The position numbers and the translations under genes were made by a program. Positions 9,213-17,350 of a stretch of DNA of 64,000 nt are shown piece after piece. A model generated the notes under the pieces. The model did no database searches, was not told the DNA's origin, and was given only the letters and a program-made list of their open reading frames with translations. Origin of the DNA: Gammaproteobacteria bacterium (GTDB lineage: Bacteria; Pseudomonadota; Gammaproteobacteria; Pseudomonadales; Ketobacteraceae); NCBI GenBank assembly GCA_013178375.1, contig JABLXQ010000006.1:1-64000 (forward strand). The letters are read 5' to 3'. Each line of letters starts with the position of its first letter. Positions within the stretch are counted from its first letter, which is position 1.

Positions 9213-9594
9213 CTCAGCAACCCCGAACCAAACTGTAGCCAGCCTGGTAGAAGCAATCAATAATGGAGATGTAAATTCAGCAATTTCACTCTATGAGACG
9301 GGTGCCAGCTTTGCCGCGCAGCCAACCGAGATTGTCAGTGGCAGCCAGAACATTCTTGAAGCGCTGTCGATGATGATATCAATGAAACCCAGGTTGACAA
9401 CCCTGTCCGCGAAGGTGATAGAAGCTGATGGTGTTGCACTTTATCAATCGCATTGGAAGATGACCTGCGTGGATGAATCAGGTCAGGAAGTAACGCAAAA
9501 CGGATGTTCGGCGGATATCCTGCGATTCCACCCTCAGTTTGGCTGGCGAATTCTGGTTGATAATCCATGGGGTTCTTCGATTTTAAACGGTTAA
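9208..9594 (+). CDS. NTF2-like / SnoaL-type protein
   Basis: This 128-residue protein has the cone-shaped NTF2-like fold pattern. An N-terminal helix (VASLVEAINNGDVNSAISLY) is followed by a strand-rich half that ends with the WRILVDNPWG signature typical of YybH/DUF4440-like proteins. Members include ketosteroid isomerase-like enzymes and small-ligand binding proteins; no specific catalytic residue set is clear here. It has no signal peptide, so it should be cytoplasmic. A good ribosome site (GAGGA, 7 bases upstream) supports the start, but that site is buried in the 15-bp stem described at 9172-9212. The gene stands alone: res ends 179 bp upstream and the next gene is convergent. Confidence 0.85.
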   Translation: MYSATPNQTVASLVEAINNGDVNSAISLYETGASFAAQPTEIVSGSQNILEALSMMISMKPRLTTLSAKVIEADGVALYQSHWKMTCVDESGQEVTQNGCSADILRFHPQFGWRILVDNPWGSSILNG

Positions 9595-9614
9595 CAGGTC
9601 GTTCAACCGGCCCG

Positions 9615-10529
9615 CTATGCGGTGCCGGTGTGCGGGATGTTGGGGAATTGGCTTTTTGTCTCATCAGCACCATCGACATGCTCTGTTGCCACGCCCGCAG
9701 TCGCAATCTCAATTTTTCCAAAAATATACTGATAAATGGCTGCAGCTTCGACAAGGGCATTCTGCTGTCCATCACTGGCGTATATTGAATTGAGTAATCC
9801 ATCGAAGCTTCCGGTCAGGCACATATATTTTTCGGTCAGCTGCCTTGCCATATCCGTCAGAACCGTTGGCAGAAGGGGCTGTGAAGTTTTGGTAATCTGG
9901 TTGGCAAGCAAGTCTGCTTTGGGTTTCAGGTCCAAAAGCATTTTCAGAACAGTGGCGGTATTTTTGCGTATTTCTGGCCCGGCTACTGAACTCTGGTAAG
10001 ACTCAAGCTGGGCTGCGATGATGGCCAACTGTTTGTAAATCAGTTCGTCTTCGTAAAGGCCTTCCTGCAAGATGTCGTTTGCGATCCTGTGTGTCTCGGC
10101 AAAGAGGGTGACATTCAAACTGATCGCCTGTATTTCCTGATCGACCATTGCCGAACCAATCGACCGGGCATCCAGACAGGTCTTCCTGAAGTCGCGCATC
10201 AGATCTCTGGCATTGATGCAGATTTTACTGCTGGTGTCCACGCTATTCATTATCGCAAACATAGATGCCATGCTGGCCAGAACCTGTTCCGCCTGCTGCA
10301 GCACATTGCCCATTTGTTCGCGCCTGGTTCGCAGCTGGCTTTTCAGTGCGTGATGGGCGGATACTATATCCTTGAGCCTGATTTCCAGTAGCGGAACCAG
10401 CATGCGCAGATCAAATTGATGTTCTGCAGCCAGTGGCTGCTGGTAGAGTTCGACTGTTTCCCGTATGGCAGCCAGAGAGGTCAGGCGATCCAGCATTCCG
10501 GACAATGTCATGAGGCTTTTCGCTTGCAT
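9615..10529 (-). CDS. Hypothetical helical protein
   Basis: I do not recognise this 304-residue protein. It is almost entirely predicted helix, rich in Leu, Ala, Gln and Glu, with heptad-like stretches, and has no signal peptide or membrane segment. The start at 10529 is chosen because AGGAA lies about seven bases upstream; an in-frame start 42 bases further upstream lacks such a site. The pattern recalls methyl-accepting or nitrate-type sensing helical bundles, but no HAMP or signalling motif is present, so I assign no function. It converges on the NTF2-like gene with a 20-bp gap. Confidence 0.7.
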   Translation of the reverse strand: MQAKSLMTLSGMLDRLTSLAAIRETVELYQQPLAAEHQFDLRMLVPLLEIRLKDIVSAHHALKSQLRTRREQMGNVLQQAEQVLASMASMFAIMNSVDTSSKICINARDLMRDFRKTCLDARSIGSAMVDQEIQAISLNVTLFAETHRIANDILQEGLYEDELIYKQLAIIAAQLESYQSSVAGPEIRKNTATVLKMLLDLKPKADLLANQITKTSQPLLPTVLTDMARQLTEKYMCLTGSFDGLLNSIYASDGQQNALVEAAAIYQYIFGKIEIATAGVATEHVDGADETKSQFPNIPHTGTA

Positions 10530-10732
10530 GGAAAGATTCCTGTTTGGGCGCTGCAGGCAGCGCGAGGTCAAGGCGCCATCTTAAAAGTCAATGGATCGCC
10601 AGTGCAAGGCTGCTACGGCGTTAGCCATTCCCGCGATTGAATTTGTCATGAGGAACCATCCTTGCTAGATTCGGGCTCGAAGCCCAGCGGACCCGATTCC
10701 CGGTGGACCAGCGTCCCAGGAGAAATAATGAC

Positions 10733-11965
10733 ATGCGCAATCTAACGGCTATCCTGCTGGCGTCTCTGTTGTTGACTGGTTGTAGCGGAGGCGATGGTGG
10801 CGGTGATGACGATAGCGATCCGTCCCCGCTCCCGGAAGCATTGTGCAACGCGGCTACTGGACTGCGTGCGCCTCTTCCGGCTTGCTCAGCCGCCACGCCG
10901 TGCACGCGCGTGGCGACCGAGCTGAATATGACATCAATCAACTCACCCACGGTGACGCCGATCTGTAATCTGGCGCTGTGGGATGAGCGCCTGACCCGCA
11001 ATGTTCTGGGCTTTACACGGCATGCGTGCATTCATCGTCCGCCCGGCGCGTCGAGTTCGTCGAAACGCCCGTTGCTGCTCTGGTTTCATCCGGGGGGAGA
11101 AGGGACGGCTGATCTGGCGGCGACTGAAACGGGCCTGGTGGTCAAAGCGGATTCATTCGACCTGACAGGCGATCCGGCCCGGCCGGGATTTATCCTGGTG
11201 TCGGTACAGGGCCGCAATTTGAGATTTCCAACGACCGCGCCGAGAGACGGGCAGCATCATGATTTCTACTTTCGGGATCTGAATTCACCCTCGACGAATC
11301 CTGATGTAGCCAATGTGGATGCGCTGATCGATGAGATCGTGCAGGAAGGAATCGTGGATTCCAGCAGGATATACGTTTCAGGATGGTCAAACGGGGCTTT
11401 CTTCAGCCAGCTGTATGCGATGGCGCGCAACTTCACGCCAACTGCGGGCGGCAATCGCGTCGCGGCGGCGGCCGTTTTCGCAGCTGCCAATCCTTTCGCT
11501 GATGTCAGTTGGGACCCGTTCAGGGAAACTTCGCATGACGGAAGTTCATCGTGCGAATATGCGCTTCCCGCTTCGACCGTGCCTATCCATATTATTTACC
11601 GCTCCTCCGATGCTGCAGTTGCGTGTGATGCCACGCAGGCGGCGTGCTTTTCCACCGAGCCGGGCTACACGACGGATCAATGGATAGCACAGGCAGCGCA
11701 AGCAGGTTTGCAGGTGACGGGGGATCGAATCGGAGGGCTGGAAAGCGGTTCTGTTGCGGCGCTGGATGCGCTGGCGCCTGCTTGTACTGACTACAGTGGT
11801 GGGTGTCCAGTCGGGGATTGCGCCACCGCTCCATTGGGAGATGCCTGCCTCAGCATAGTGAATCATGCGCGTTGGCCGGATGGTGTCTATAACAATGTTC
11901 CGCTGGTTGGAGTTGATCGTGAAAATGACTTGCTGCAATTTCTGGCCGACAATCCACTGCCTTAG
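10733..11965 (+). CDS. Lipoprotein esterase of the PHB-depolymerase/LpqC type
   Basis: This 410-residue protein starts at ATG 10733, eight bases after AGGAGAAA. It has a lipoprotein signal peptide with lipobox LLTGC, so Cys17 would be lipidated, followed by a Gly/Asp-rich linker. The alpha/beta-hydrolase core shows HPGG (residues 119-122, oxyanion-hole region) and the nucleophile elbow GWSNG with Ser219. Several Cys residues in the mature region suggest disulfides. This is the layout of secreted polyhydroxybutyrate depolymerase or feruloyl-esterase-like hydrolases that act on polyester or ester substrates at the cell surface. The exact substrate cannot be read from sequence. A PhaC-like gene lies 18 kb away, too far to link them. 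Confidence 0.85.
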   Translation: MRNLTAILLASLLLTGCSGGDGGGDDDSDPSPLPEALCNAATGLRAPLPACSAATPCTRVATELNMTSINSPTVTPICNLALWDERLTRNVLGFTRHACIHRPPGASSSSKRPLLLWFHPGGEGTADLAATETGLVVKADSFDLTGDPARPGFILVSVQGRNLRFPTTAPRDGQHHDFYFRDLNSPSTNPDVANVDALIDEIVQEGIVDSSRIYVSGWSNGAFFSQLYAMARNFTPTAGGNRVAAAAVFAAANPFADVSWDPFRETSHDGSSSCEYALPASTVPIHIIYRSSDAAVACDATQAACFSTEPGYTTDQWIAQAAQAGLQVTGDRIGGLESGSVAALDALAPACTDYSGGCPVGDCATAPLGDACLSIVNHARWPDGVYNNVPLVGVDRENDLLQFLADNPLP

Positions 11966-12090
11966 AAATCAGGCTGCGATTGCAATGTGAGGGAGTATGA
12001 GCGCCGGGATTGGTACCAGAAGACGGGAAAGCTCATCTCCTTATCATCGGCTGTCGCGATTTGCACACCCAGTATTGACCCTACCCCCAA

Positions 12091-12120
12091 CCCGTCCGTT
12101 ATCGTCCATGGACGGGGATT
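12091..12120. repeat. Short stem-loop repeat, copy 2
   Basis: Perfect 7-bp arms CCCGTCC (12091-12097) and GGACGGG (12110-12116) surround a 12-base loop carrying TTATCGTC, the part best conserved with copy 1 at 9071-9100. It lies 33 bp before the start of the following gene. Confidence 0.55.
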
Positions 12121-12152
12121 TTCTCTATTAACAGAAAGGGGGGCTGTCAGAA

Positions 12153-13463
12153 ATGTACCCACGTTTACTTGTTCTTCTGCTGGGTTTTCTAATCACTGCC
12201 AATAGCATGGCAACCACGCTGCCACTGCCGTCCCTGGAAAGACAGGAAGCGTTCAAGGTCATCACCATCGAAGGCGAGGATATTCCGGTTGCGCTGGGTT
12301 CTGAGCTGAAAGATTTGTCCCTGGCGGCAATCGTCGACAATGTGATGGAACCGGTGCCGTTCCAGATTGACCAGTACAACGAAGGCGGCGGCATTTACTT
12401 TGAAGGCTGGGACATTCCTCTGGCGGGCAACATCCACTCATTCGATGCTGCCGACAAATTGCTGTTCCTCTACAAGGATGCAGGCCCACGCCGAACCGCT
12501 CGCGATGTTTACGATGGCGAAGTGCTGGCCGAGATCATGCTGGAAGATGCCGCCGGTGTTGCGCGTTTTGTGTATCTGGTCAAAGGTTCCCGTCTGCGCT
12601 CCGACGAACAATATGTGCGTTACAGCTCTGAACTGGGATTCGTGGAAACCGATTTCTACCAGATGCGCTACAACCCCGGCAATCACCTGAAATGGGACGA
12701 CTTCCAGGCGACGAATTTTGTGGGTGAGCGGCCGCTGGATTCGATGAAGCTGCGTCTGAACATGGGGGTGGTGACGTCGCTGGTGCCGCTGGAGCTGAAC
12801 AATGATGATCTGGTGGCAATTCCGAAGGGCGAGCACATCGGGCCTATCCGTACGACCACCCAGCTCGACCTGACCATGTATTATCTGGAAGTGCCGATCA
12901 TGCATCTGAGCATGCAGGTGCATCATTATCCCAAGAGTGTTATGTACGATGTGCGCGGGGTGATTCCCGAGTTCCGGCGCATGCTGATGGACAAGCCCTA
13001 TCTGAACATGTCGCTGGATGCCAATCGCCTGCTGGGTTCCACGGTGCGCATGGCCAACGGGCCGAAAGAACCCGGTATTGTGGATGGCAGCATCAGTGCC
13101 ATTGAAGAGCAGATGCGCAAAACGTCGTTTACGCCTGACAACAACTGGTTCTGGGTCAGCACGCTGCGCAATCTGGACGTGGTGGCGTTCCTGAATTATC
13201 TCGGTGATTTCAATGAGCCGGTTTCCCCCTACATTCAGGATGACCTGGACAAGGAAGATCCACCGGAAGTATTTCTGGGCCAGTTGCCCAATCTGGGTTA
13301 CACCATCCACAGTTTTCCGAAACAGGGCTTCATGGGGCTGGTGGTGAGTATTTATTTTGATGAAGGCATGAGTGGTGAACCTGAGGTCTTCACGAAGCAG
13401 CTGCGCACCGCGCCGGAGATTCAGGTCAGGCCCACGCAGGTTTCGACGTGGGCGCCTCGGTGA
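12153..13463 (+). CDS. Exported protein of unknown function
   Basis: This 436-residue protein begins with a clear Sec signal peptide (hydrophobic residues 4-17, probable cleavage after SMA near residue 20). The mature part is beta-rich, opens with VITIEGEDIPVAL, and contains repeated Asp/Glu-Tyr/Phe blocks such as FQIDQYNEGG and LLFLYKDAGPRR. I know no family name for it. The overall look is of a periplasmic or surface beta-sandwich protein. The start is supported by an AG-rich ribosome site (AGAAAGGGGG) before the ATG. A stem-loop repeat lies just upstream. It converges with the dehydrogenase pair that follows. Confidence 0.75.
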   Translation: MYPRLLVLLLGFLITANSMATTLPLPSLERQEAFKVITIEGEDIPVALGSELKDLSLAAIVDNVMEPVPFQIDQYNEGGGIYFEGWDIPLAGNIHSFDAADKLLFLYKDAGPRRTARDVYDGEVLAEIMLEDAAGVARFVYLVKGSRLRSDEQYVRYSSELGFVETDFYQMRYNPGNHLKWDDFQATNFVGERPLDSMKLRLNMGVVTSLVPLELNNDDLVAIPKGEHIGPIRTTTQLDLTMYYLEVPIMHLSMQVHHYPKSVMYDVRGVIPEFRRMLMDKPYLNMSLDANRLLGSTVRMANGPKEPGIVDGSISAIEEQMRKTSFTPDNNWFWVSTLRNLDVVAFLNYLGDFNEPVSPYIQDDLDKEDPPEVFLGQLPNLGYTIHSFPKQGFMGLVVSIYFDEGMSGEPEVFTKQLRTAPEIQVRPTQVSTWAPR

Positions 13464-13498
13464 GCAGGCACCTCAATAAACAGGCACTTCAACAATAA

Positions 13499-14476
13499 TC
13501 AGTGCGCCAGCCGGTCATCCGTTTTGACATGATTGATTTCCAGTTCATGGCGCAGCACGCCCGGCGCGCTTTCATACGCCGGGCGAATCGCATCGAGCAG
13601 TCCTGAGCAGGCCAGATGATCGGCGGGGCGAACCTCGCCTTCGGCATTGAAGGTAATCGTCACGTGTCCGATGGCGTCGGTGCTGGTGGTGTTGAGGCGG
13701 TAGCGCAGTGGTGTGCTGCTGCCCTGGCGTCGCGTCCAGATTGAATCGTAGGCCACGTGCGATCCGAGTGTGCGGCGCACGATCAGCTGGTCGGGTGCAT
13801 CCTGCGCCCCCGAGCGTCCCCGTTTTGGATTGTCGTCGTGGCGGGCGCGTGCGGCCGAGAACTCGATGCTTTCGTCTGCGCGGTCGTTGCCGAACACTGC
13901 TTCGGAAAGGGTGTGCAGGCCGGCGTCGTAGTAACCCTCGACTGCTGCAACACGGGCGTTGATTGCCTGTGATTCGGTGTTATCAAGACCATTGTCTTCA
14001 AAACCCAAGTCGGCGGGCGACGTCCACGGATGTGCGGGCATGTCCTCGACGTCCAGTTCCTCGATCAGCTCGATGTCGCGAATATTGCGCGTGATCGACG
14101 CGAATGCGCGGTTGAAGCGCGTGATCAGGCTGCTCTGGAAACCACCGGTGCCGTGAAAGGTGGATGATCCTGCGCGACAGGCGCCGAGCAGGTCGGCTTT
14201 TTGCGCATCAGCGTCACGCAGTGCAGCCGGCGGCGCCGTGGACACCACATCGAAACCCGCCCGCAGCAATCCGGTTACGCGTTCGGCTGCGGTGCCGGCG
14301 GCCAGTTCGGCGCTGGTGGGCAGATAGATTACGCAGTCAGTTGCAGAGGGCGGCGCTTCACTGGAAGGCAATACAGCAGCAAGGCTGAGATCAGCGCGTT
14401 TTTGAATACGCTGGGCGAGCAGGTCGGCCACCGGGCCAGTGCCGAGGACGGCGACAGTAATGCGCTGTGTGCTCAT
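13499..14476 (-). CDS. Dihydrodipicolinate reductase-like NAD(P)-dependent dehydrogenase (second of pair)
   Basis: This 325-residue protein has an N-terminal Rossmann fold with VAVLGTGPVADLLA at residues 7-20, then a C-terminal domain like that of DapB-like or 2,4-diaminopentanoate dehydrogenase-like oxidoreductases. The start at 14476 gives a 4-bp ATGA overlap with the stop of the upstream paralogue. A longer in-frame opening to 15031 is only the antisense-like low-complexity extension and is rejected. The glycine motif is GTGPVA rather than the GxxGxxG of DapB, so cofactor binding may differ. The substrate is unknown; true lysine-pathway DapB is shorter, about 270 residues. It probably works with the gene just upstream, perhaps as a heteromeric enzyme. 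Confidence 0.8.
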   Translation of the reverse strand: MSTQRITVAVLGTGPVADLLAQRIQKRADLSLAAVLPSSEAPPSATDCVIYLPTSAELAAGTAAERVTGLLRAGFDVVSTAPPAALRDADAQKADLLGACRAGSSTFHGTGGFQSSLITRFNRAFASITRNIRDIELIEELDVEDMPAHPWTSPADLGFEDNGLDNTESQAINARVAAVEGYYDAGLHTLSEAVFGNDRADESIEFSAARARHDDNPKRGRSGAQDAPDQLIVRRTLGSHVAYDSIWTRRQGSSTPLRYRLNTTSTDAIGHVTITFNAEGEVRPADHLACSGLLDAIRPAYESAPGVLRHELEINHVKTDDRLAH

Positions 14477-15762
14477 GCTTCCTCCAGCCGGTAGCGGGGC
14501 GTTAGATCCGGAGTGACGACGCCGGGTGGCGCCGCGCACACGGCGGGAATGGAATCGAGGATGGCCTTGACCGAAATGTCGGTGACGGCGGACCAGTCGG
14601 CCTTGAATGAGTTGTCGTCGGGTGTGGAGCTCATTTCGATGCGGCCGGGCTTGCCTTCCAGCGTGATCAGGTGCCCGCCGGCAAGGCTGTTCGGGTGATC
14701 CGGCCCCAAGTGCGCGTTGCCTGCGCCGACGTGCCAGCATTCCTCGTTGGTCATGAACAGGCGATCGTCGATGTAGCCGCGATACGTCATGTGAATCGCG
14801 CCGACGCTGCCGGGCTTGATGACAGTGCCACCGGCTTTGACTTCGACACGCGCGGGCACCGGATAGACATGCCGTTCCACCCGCACCCGTTCTGGACCAG
14901 CGCCGAAAAGCGCGTGGGCGACATTGCCCAGCACGTCGTTGAAATAGAAATGCTGCATCAGTGCGATGGCGTGATTGGAATCGACATCGCTGAGCGCGGT
15001 GCCAAATCCCAGGCTCGACAGCCCGCCCCACATGCCATCAGGCGCGGCCGACAGATCACCCACTTCGAGAAAACGCACTTCGTGGACTTCGTCCATCAGG
15101 CTTGCCAGCCTCAGCACCACCTGTTCCACCATCACGCCGGGATGCAGGCCGGTGCCGAACAGCGATGATTTGCCACGCAGGCATGCAGCCTGAAAACGCT
15201 CGCCCGAAACGCGCCGGGGCAGTACGCGATCGATGATCCGGGAGCTGAGCCGTTCAAGCACGGGATGCAACGTCTGCGCGGGTTTTGAATCCACCGCCTG
15301 CATGATCCTGCGCAGTGTGGCCAGCGCCTGCTTTTCGTGTGGCTTGAAAATGGTGCCGGTGACTTTCATGTTGCCGACAGCGCGCAGCACCGACAGTGCC
15401 GGCTGGGATTCGGACAGCCAGTTGTGCATGGACGGATTGTGATGCGATGCGCCGGATACCACATTCTTGCCCGATGCGAGCAGGTCGAGCACGTCGTAGT
15501 CCGAGCCTTTCAGCAGCGACGGCGTGGTCGGCGTGTGAATCACGCAGTCGGCATCCAGGGCGAGGATGGCTTCCTTGGAGGTTGTTGCTTTCACGCCAAC
15601 CGGCGGCAGGCCCACCAGTGTGCCGATGTCCACGCCGTTCTTGTGCGGGCTGAACACCTTCACGCCGACGACTTCGAACTGCGGTGAGGTCAGGGCGGTG
15701 CGCAGGGCGCGTCCACCCATGTCGCCGGGGCTCCAGATAATAATGCGATACGGACGTGACAC
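14473..15762 (-). CDS. Dihydrodipicolinate reductase-like NAD(P)-dependent dehydrogenase (first of pair)
   Basis: This 429-residue protein begins IIIWSPGDMGGRALRTAL, a Rossmann nucleotide-binding loop with the DapB-type GxMG. Blocks typical of the NAD(P)H-dependent amine or diaminopentanoate dehydrogenase-like family follow. It is longer than its neighbour, and the two look paralogous. They overlap by 4 bp and form one operon. No pathway gene nearby reveals the substrate. Related proteins are often annotated in hydrocarbon- and steroid-degrading gammaproteobacteria (from memory), so a catabolic rather than lysine-pathway role is more likely. The assignment to the superfamily is firm; the reaction is open. 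Confidence 0.85.
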   Translation of the reverse strand: MSRPYRIIIWSPGDMGGRALRTALTSPQFEVVGVKVFSPHKNGVDIGTLVGLPPVGVKATTSKEAILALDADCVIHTPTTPSLLKGSDYDVLDLLASGKNVVSGASHHNPSMHNWLSESQPALSVLRAVGNMKVTGTIFKPHEKQALATLRRIMQAVDSKPAQTLHPVLERLSSRIIDRVLPRRVSGERFQAACLRGKSSLFGTGLHPGVMVEQVVLRLASLMDEVHEVRFLEVGDLSAAPDGMWGGLSSLGFGTALSDVDSNHAIALMQHFYFNDVLGNVAHALFGAGPERVRVERHVYPVPARVEVKAGGTVIKPGSVGAIHMTYRGYIDDRLFMTNEECWHVGAGNAHLGPDHPNSLAGGHLITLEGKPGRIEMSSTPDDNSFKADWSAVTDISVKAILDSIPAVCAAPPGVVTPDLTPRYRLEEA

Positions 15763-15870
15763 CGGCGCCTCCGGGGACAGGACAGGTAAAAATGCGTGAC
15801 CGCGAAGCTTAGCATCGGGCGGCAGTGCAACAGTACAGGTGCACTGGCGAAACGCGTCATGAATGTGTCC

Positions 15871-16566
15871 TTAAAACACCTGCTGTTGCAGCCAGATCAG
15901 CGCCGGGTAGCTGGCCAGCCACACCCAGACGAAACGGTTGAGTCCAAACAGCAGTGCATTGGCGGTATGAAAAAGTGCAGCCACCACCAGCGCCACGATC
16001 AGCGTATCGACACGCAGCAGGGCCAGCGGAAAAACCAGTTCGAATATCATCACCGCCCAGCTCATGACGAACAGCAGGCGCGGCCATTGCGTCCAGCCGC
16101 GCAGGGATTCGCTTTGCGGGTAGGCGGAAAACGCGAACACATCCACCAGCGCCTGACCCCGGCGCCACTGGGGATTCACGATCTTCACCCAGCCCGCCAT
16201 GAAATACGACAGCACGATCTGGATAGCGAGATAACCGAACGCCACCTCCTGCCAGCGCAGGGGCGCATTCAGATCCCGACACAGATGCACGGCCAGCAGA
16301 CAGATCTGCATCAGCACCGCGACGCGGTCGGAGCCGCCGTTGTAGGGACCATCGCAACGGGCCAGAATCCAGGTGCTTGTGAGCAGCAGTACGCCCAGCA
16401 CCGGTGTCGTCCACAGGCCCACCGCCAGCAACAGGCCCAGCAGCAGGCGCAAGGCAAACAGACGGCGATCGCTCATGGGCATGAACAGGTGCTCGGCGCT
16501 TTGTTGGGCCAACGCGAGACCGAGGAGGATTTCACACAGGCGCGTGGCGGATTCGAGGTCAATCAT
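15871..16566 (-). CDS. HTTM-domain membrane protein
   Basis: This 231-residue protein has five or six membrane helices and the YNGGSDR motif characteristic of HTTM proteins, bacterial relatives of vitamin K-dependent gamma-carboxylase. It lacks the large lumenal domain of the animal enzyme, and its activity is unknown. Start 16566 gives an ATGA overlap with the upstream small gene; an alternative ATG lies 15 bases earlier. It acts in the inner membrane. Pairing with a short soluble partner encoded immediately upstream is common for such genes, and the overlap suggests the two products form a complex. Confidence 0.82.
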   Translation of the reverse strand: MIDLESATRLCEILLGLALAQQSAEHLFMPMSDRRLFALRLLLGLLLAVGLWTTPVLGVLLLTSTWILARCDGPYNGGSDRVAVLMQICLLAVHLCRDLNAPLRWQEVAFGYLAIQIVLSYFMAGWVKIVNPQWRRGQALVDVFAFSAYPQSESLRGWTQWPRLLFVMSWAVMIFELVFPLALLRVDTLIVALVVAALFHTANALLFGLNRFVWVWLASYPALIWLQQQVF

Positions 16567-16997
16567 GGAATCGGCCCCCACGACTGGTCGAGGCCAAACG
16601 CCGGCGACACAAAATGCTCGTGACGCACCAGCGCTTCACCTTCCCGCTCCACCACCAGCAGGCGAAAGCGAAACCACCGTGCCTGCGGTGGCAACTCACC
16701 GGACCGCAGCGCTAGCGCAATGCGCCCGGCGATCACCTGCTGCGCCTGCAGTGAATCGCGCTCAAGGATTTTTTCGCAGCTGGAAAGCAGATACAGCGAC
16801 TCGTTGCGCGCAGGATTCCAGACCAGCCGCCGGAATAATTGTGTCAATGGAATGTGTTCAGGCTGCGGCTGGAATGGCTGCCACTCAGGCTCAGCGTTTT
16901 CATCCGCCAGCAGACAATACTCGACGCGCGGCGATGGCCCGACATCATCGAAAAAACGCCAGGAAGGAATCAGGGCGGGCAGGAGATAGCGCAGCAT
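16563..16997 (-). CDS. Small conserved partner of the HTTM protein
   Basis: This 144-residue protein has no signal peptide beyond a weakly hydrophobic start (LRYLLPALIPSWRFF) and no membrane span. It has a WxxF-type N-terminal block and a basic-acidic C-terminal half ending in LDQSWGPIP. I know no characterised homologue. The 4-bp overlap with the HTTM gene shows translational coupling. Its function is probably tied to that membrane protein; nothing more specific can be supported. Confidence 0.7.
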   Translation of the reverse strand: MLRYLLPALIPSWRFFDDVGPSPRVEYCLLADENAEPEWQPFQPQPEHIPLTQLFRRLVWNPARNESLYLLSSCEKILERDSLQAQQVIAGRIALALRSGELPPQARWFRFRLLVVEREGEALVRHEHFVSPAFGLDQSWGPIP

Positions 16998-17350
16998 GGG
17001 CGGAAAGGACTCGGAGAGCGATTGCAGAGAGCTTAGTCAATTTATCGCGTTACGCCTACGACTCTCGGAAATGCGCGTCCGATGCTTTTTTCTTTACAGA
17101 AAAGAATTGCTTGATCCATTGGTAGACTTGGTATTACCGCATGGATTGTCATTGTCAAAGACGACGGGCACAAAAGTTCAGGGTTCGCCATAAATAGTCC
17201 GAATTCACTAGTGCCATCGAATTGTCAACATAGTATATTATATTCCGAGCGTCCGGAGTCTGTTCCCAGATCCGGATACTACCGGTGGTCCGATCTGGCC
17301 ATCCATTGAAAACAATACAATCTCTATATTTTCTGCAATGGGGTATACAA
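16998..17350. other. Divergent intergenic region
   Basis: This 353-bp stretch separates the HTTM operon from a divergent lipoprotein gene. It is AT-richer than its surroundings, notably around 17230-17245 (TATATTATATTCC), and must hold promoters for both sides. I see no gene, RNA or convincing operator in it. Confidence 0.7.

Noticed and set aside
14477-15031. N-terminal extension of the shorter DapB-like protein
   Set aside because: The extension lies fully inside its paralogue in another frame and is Arg-rich. The ATGA overlap at 14476 gives a normal Rossmann start.
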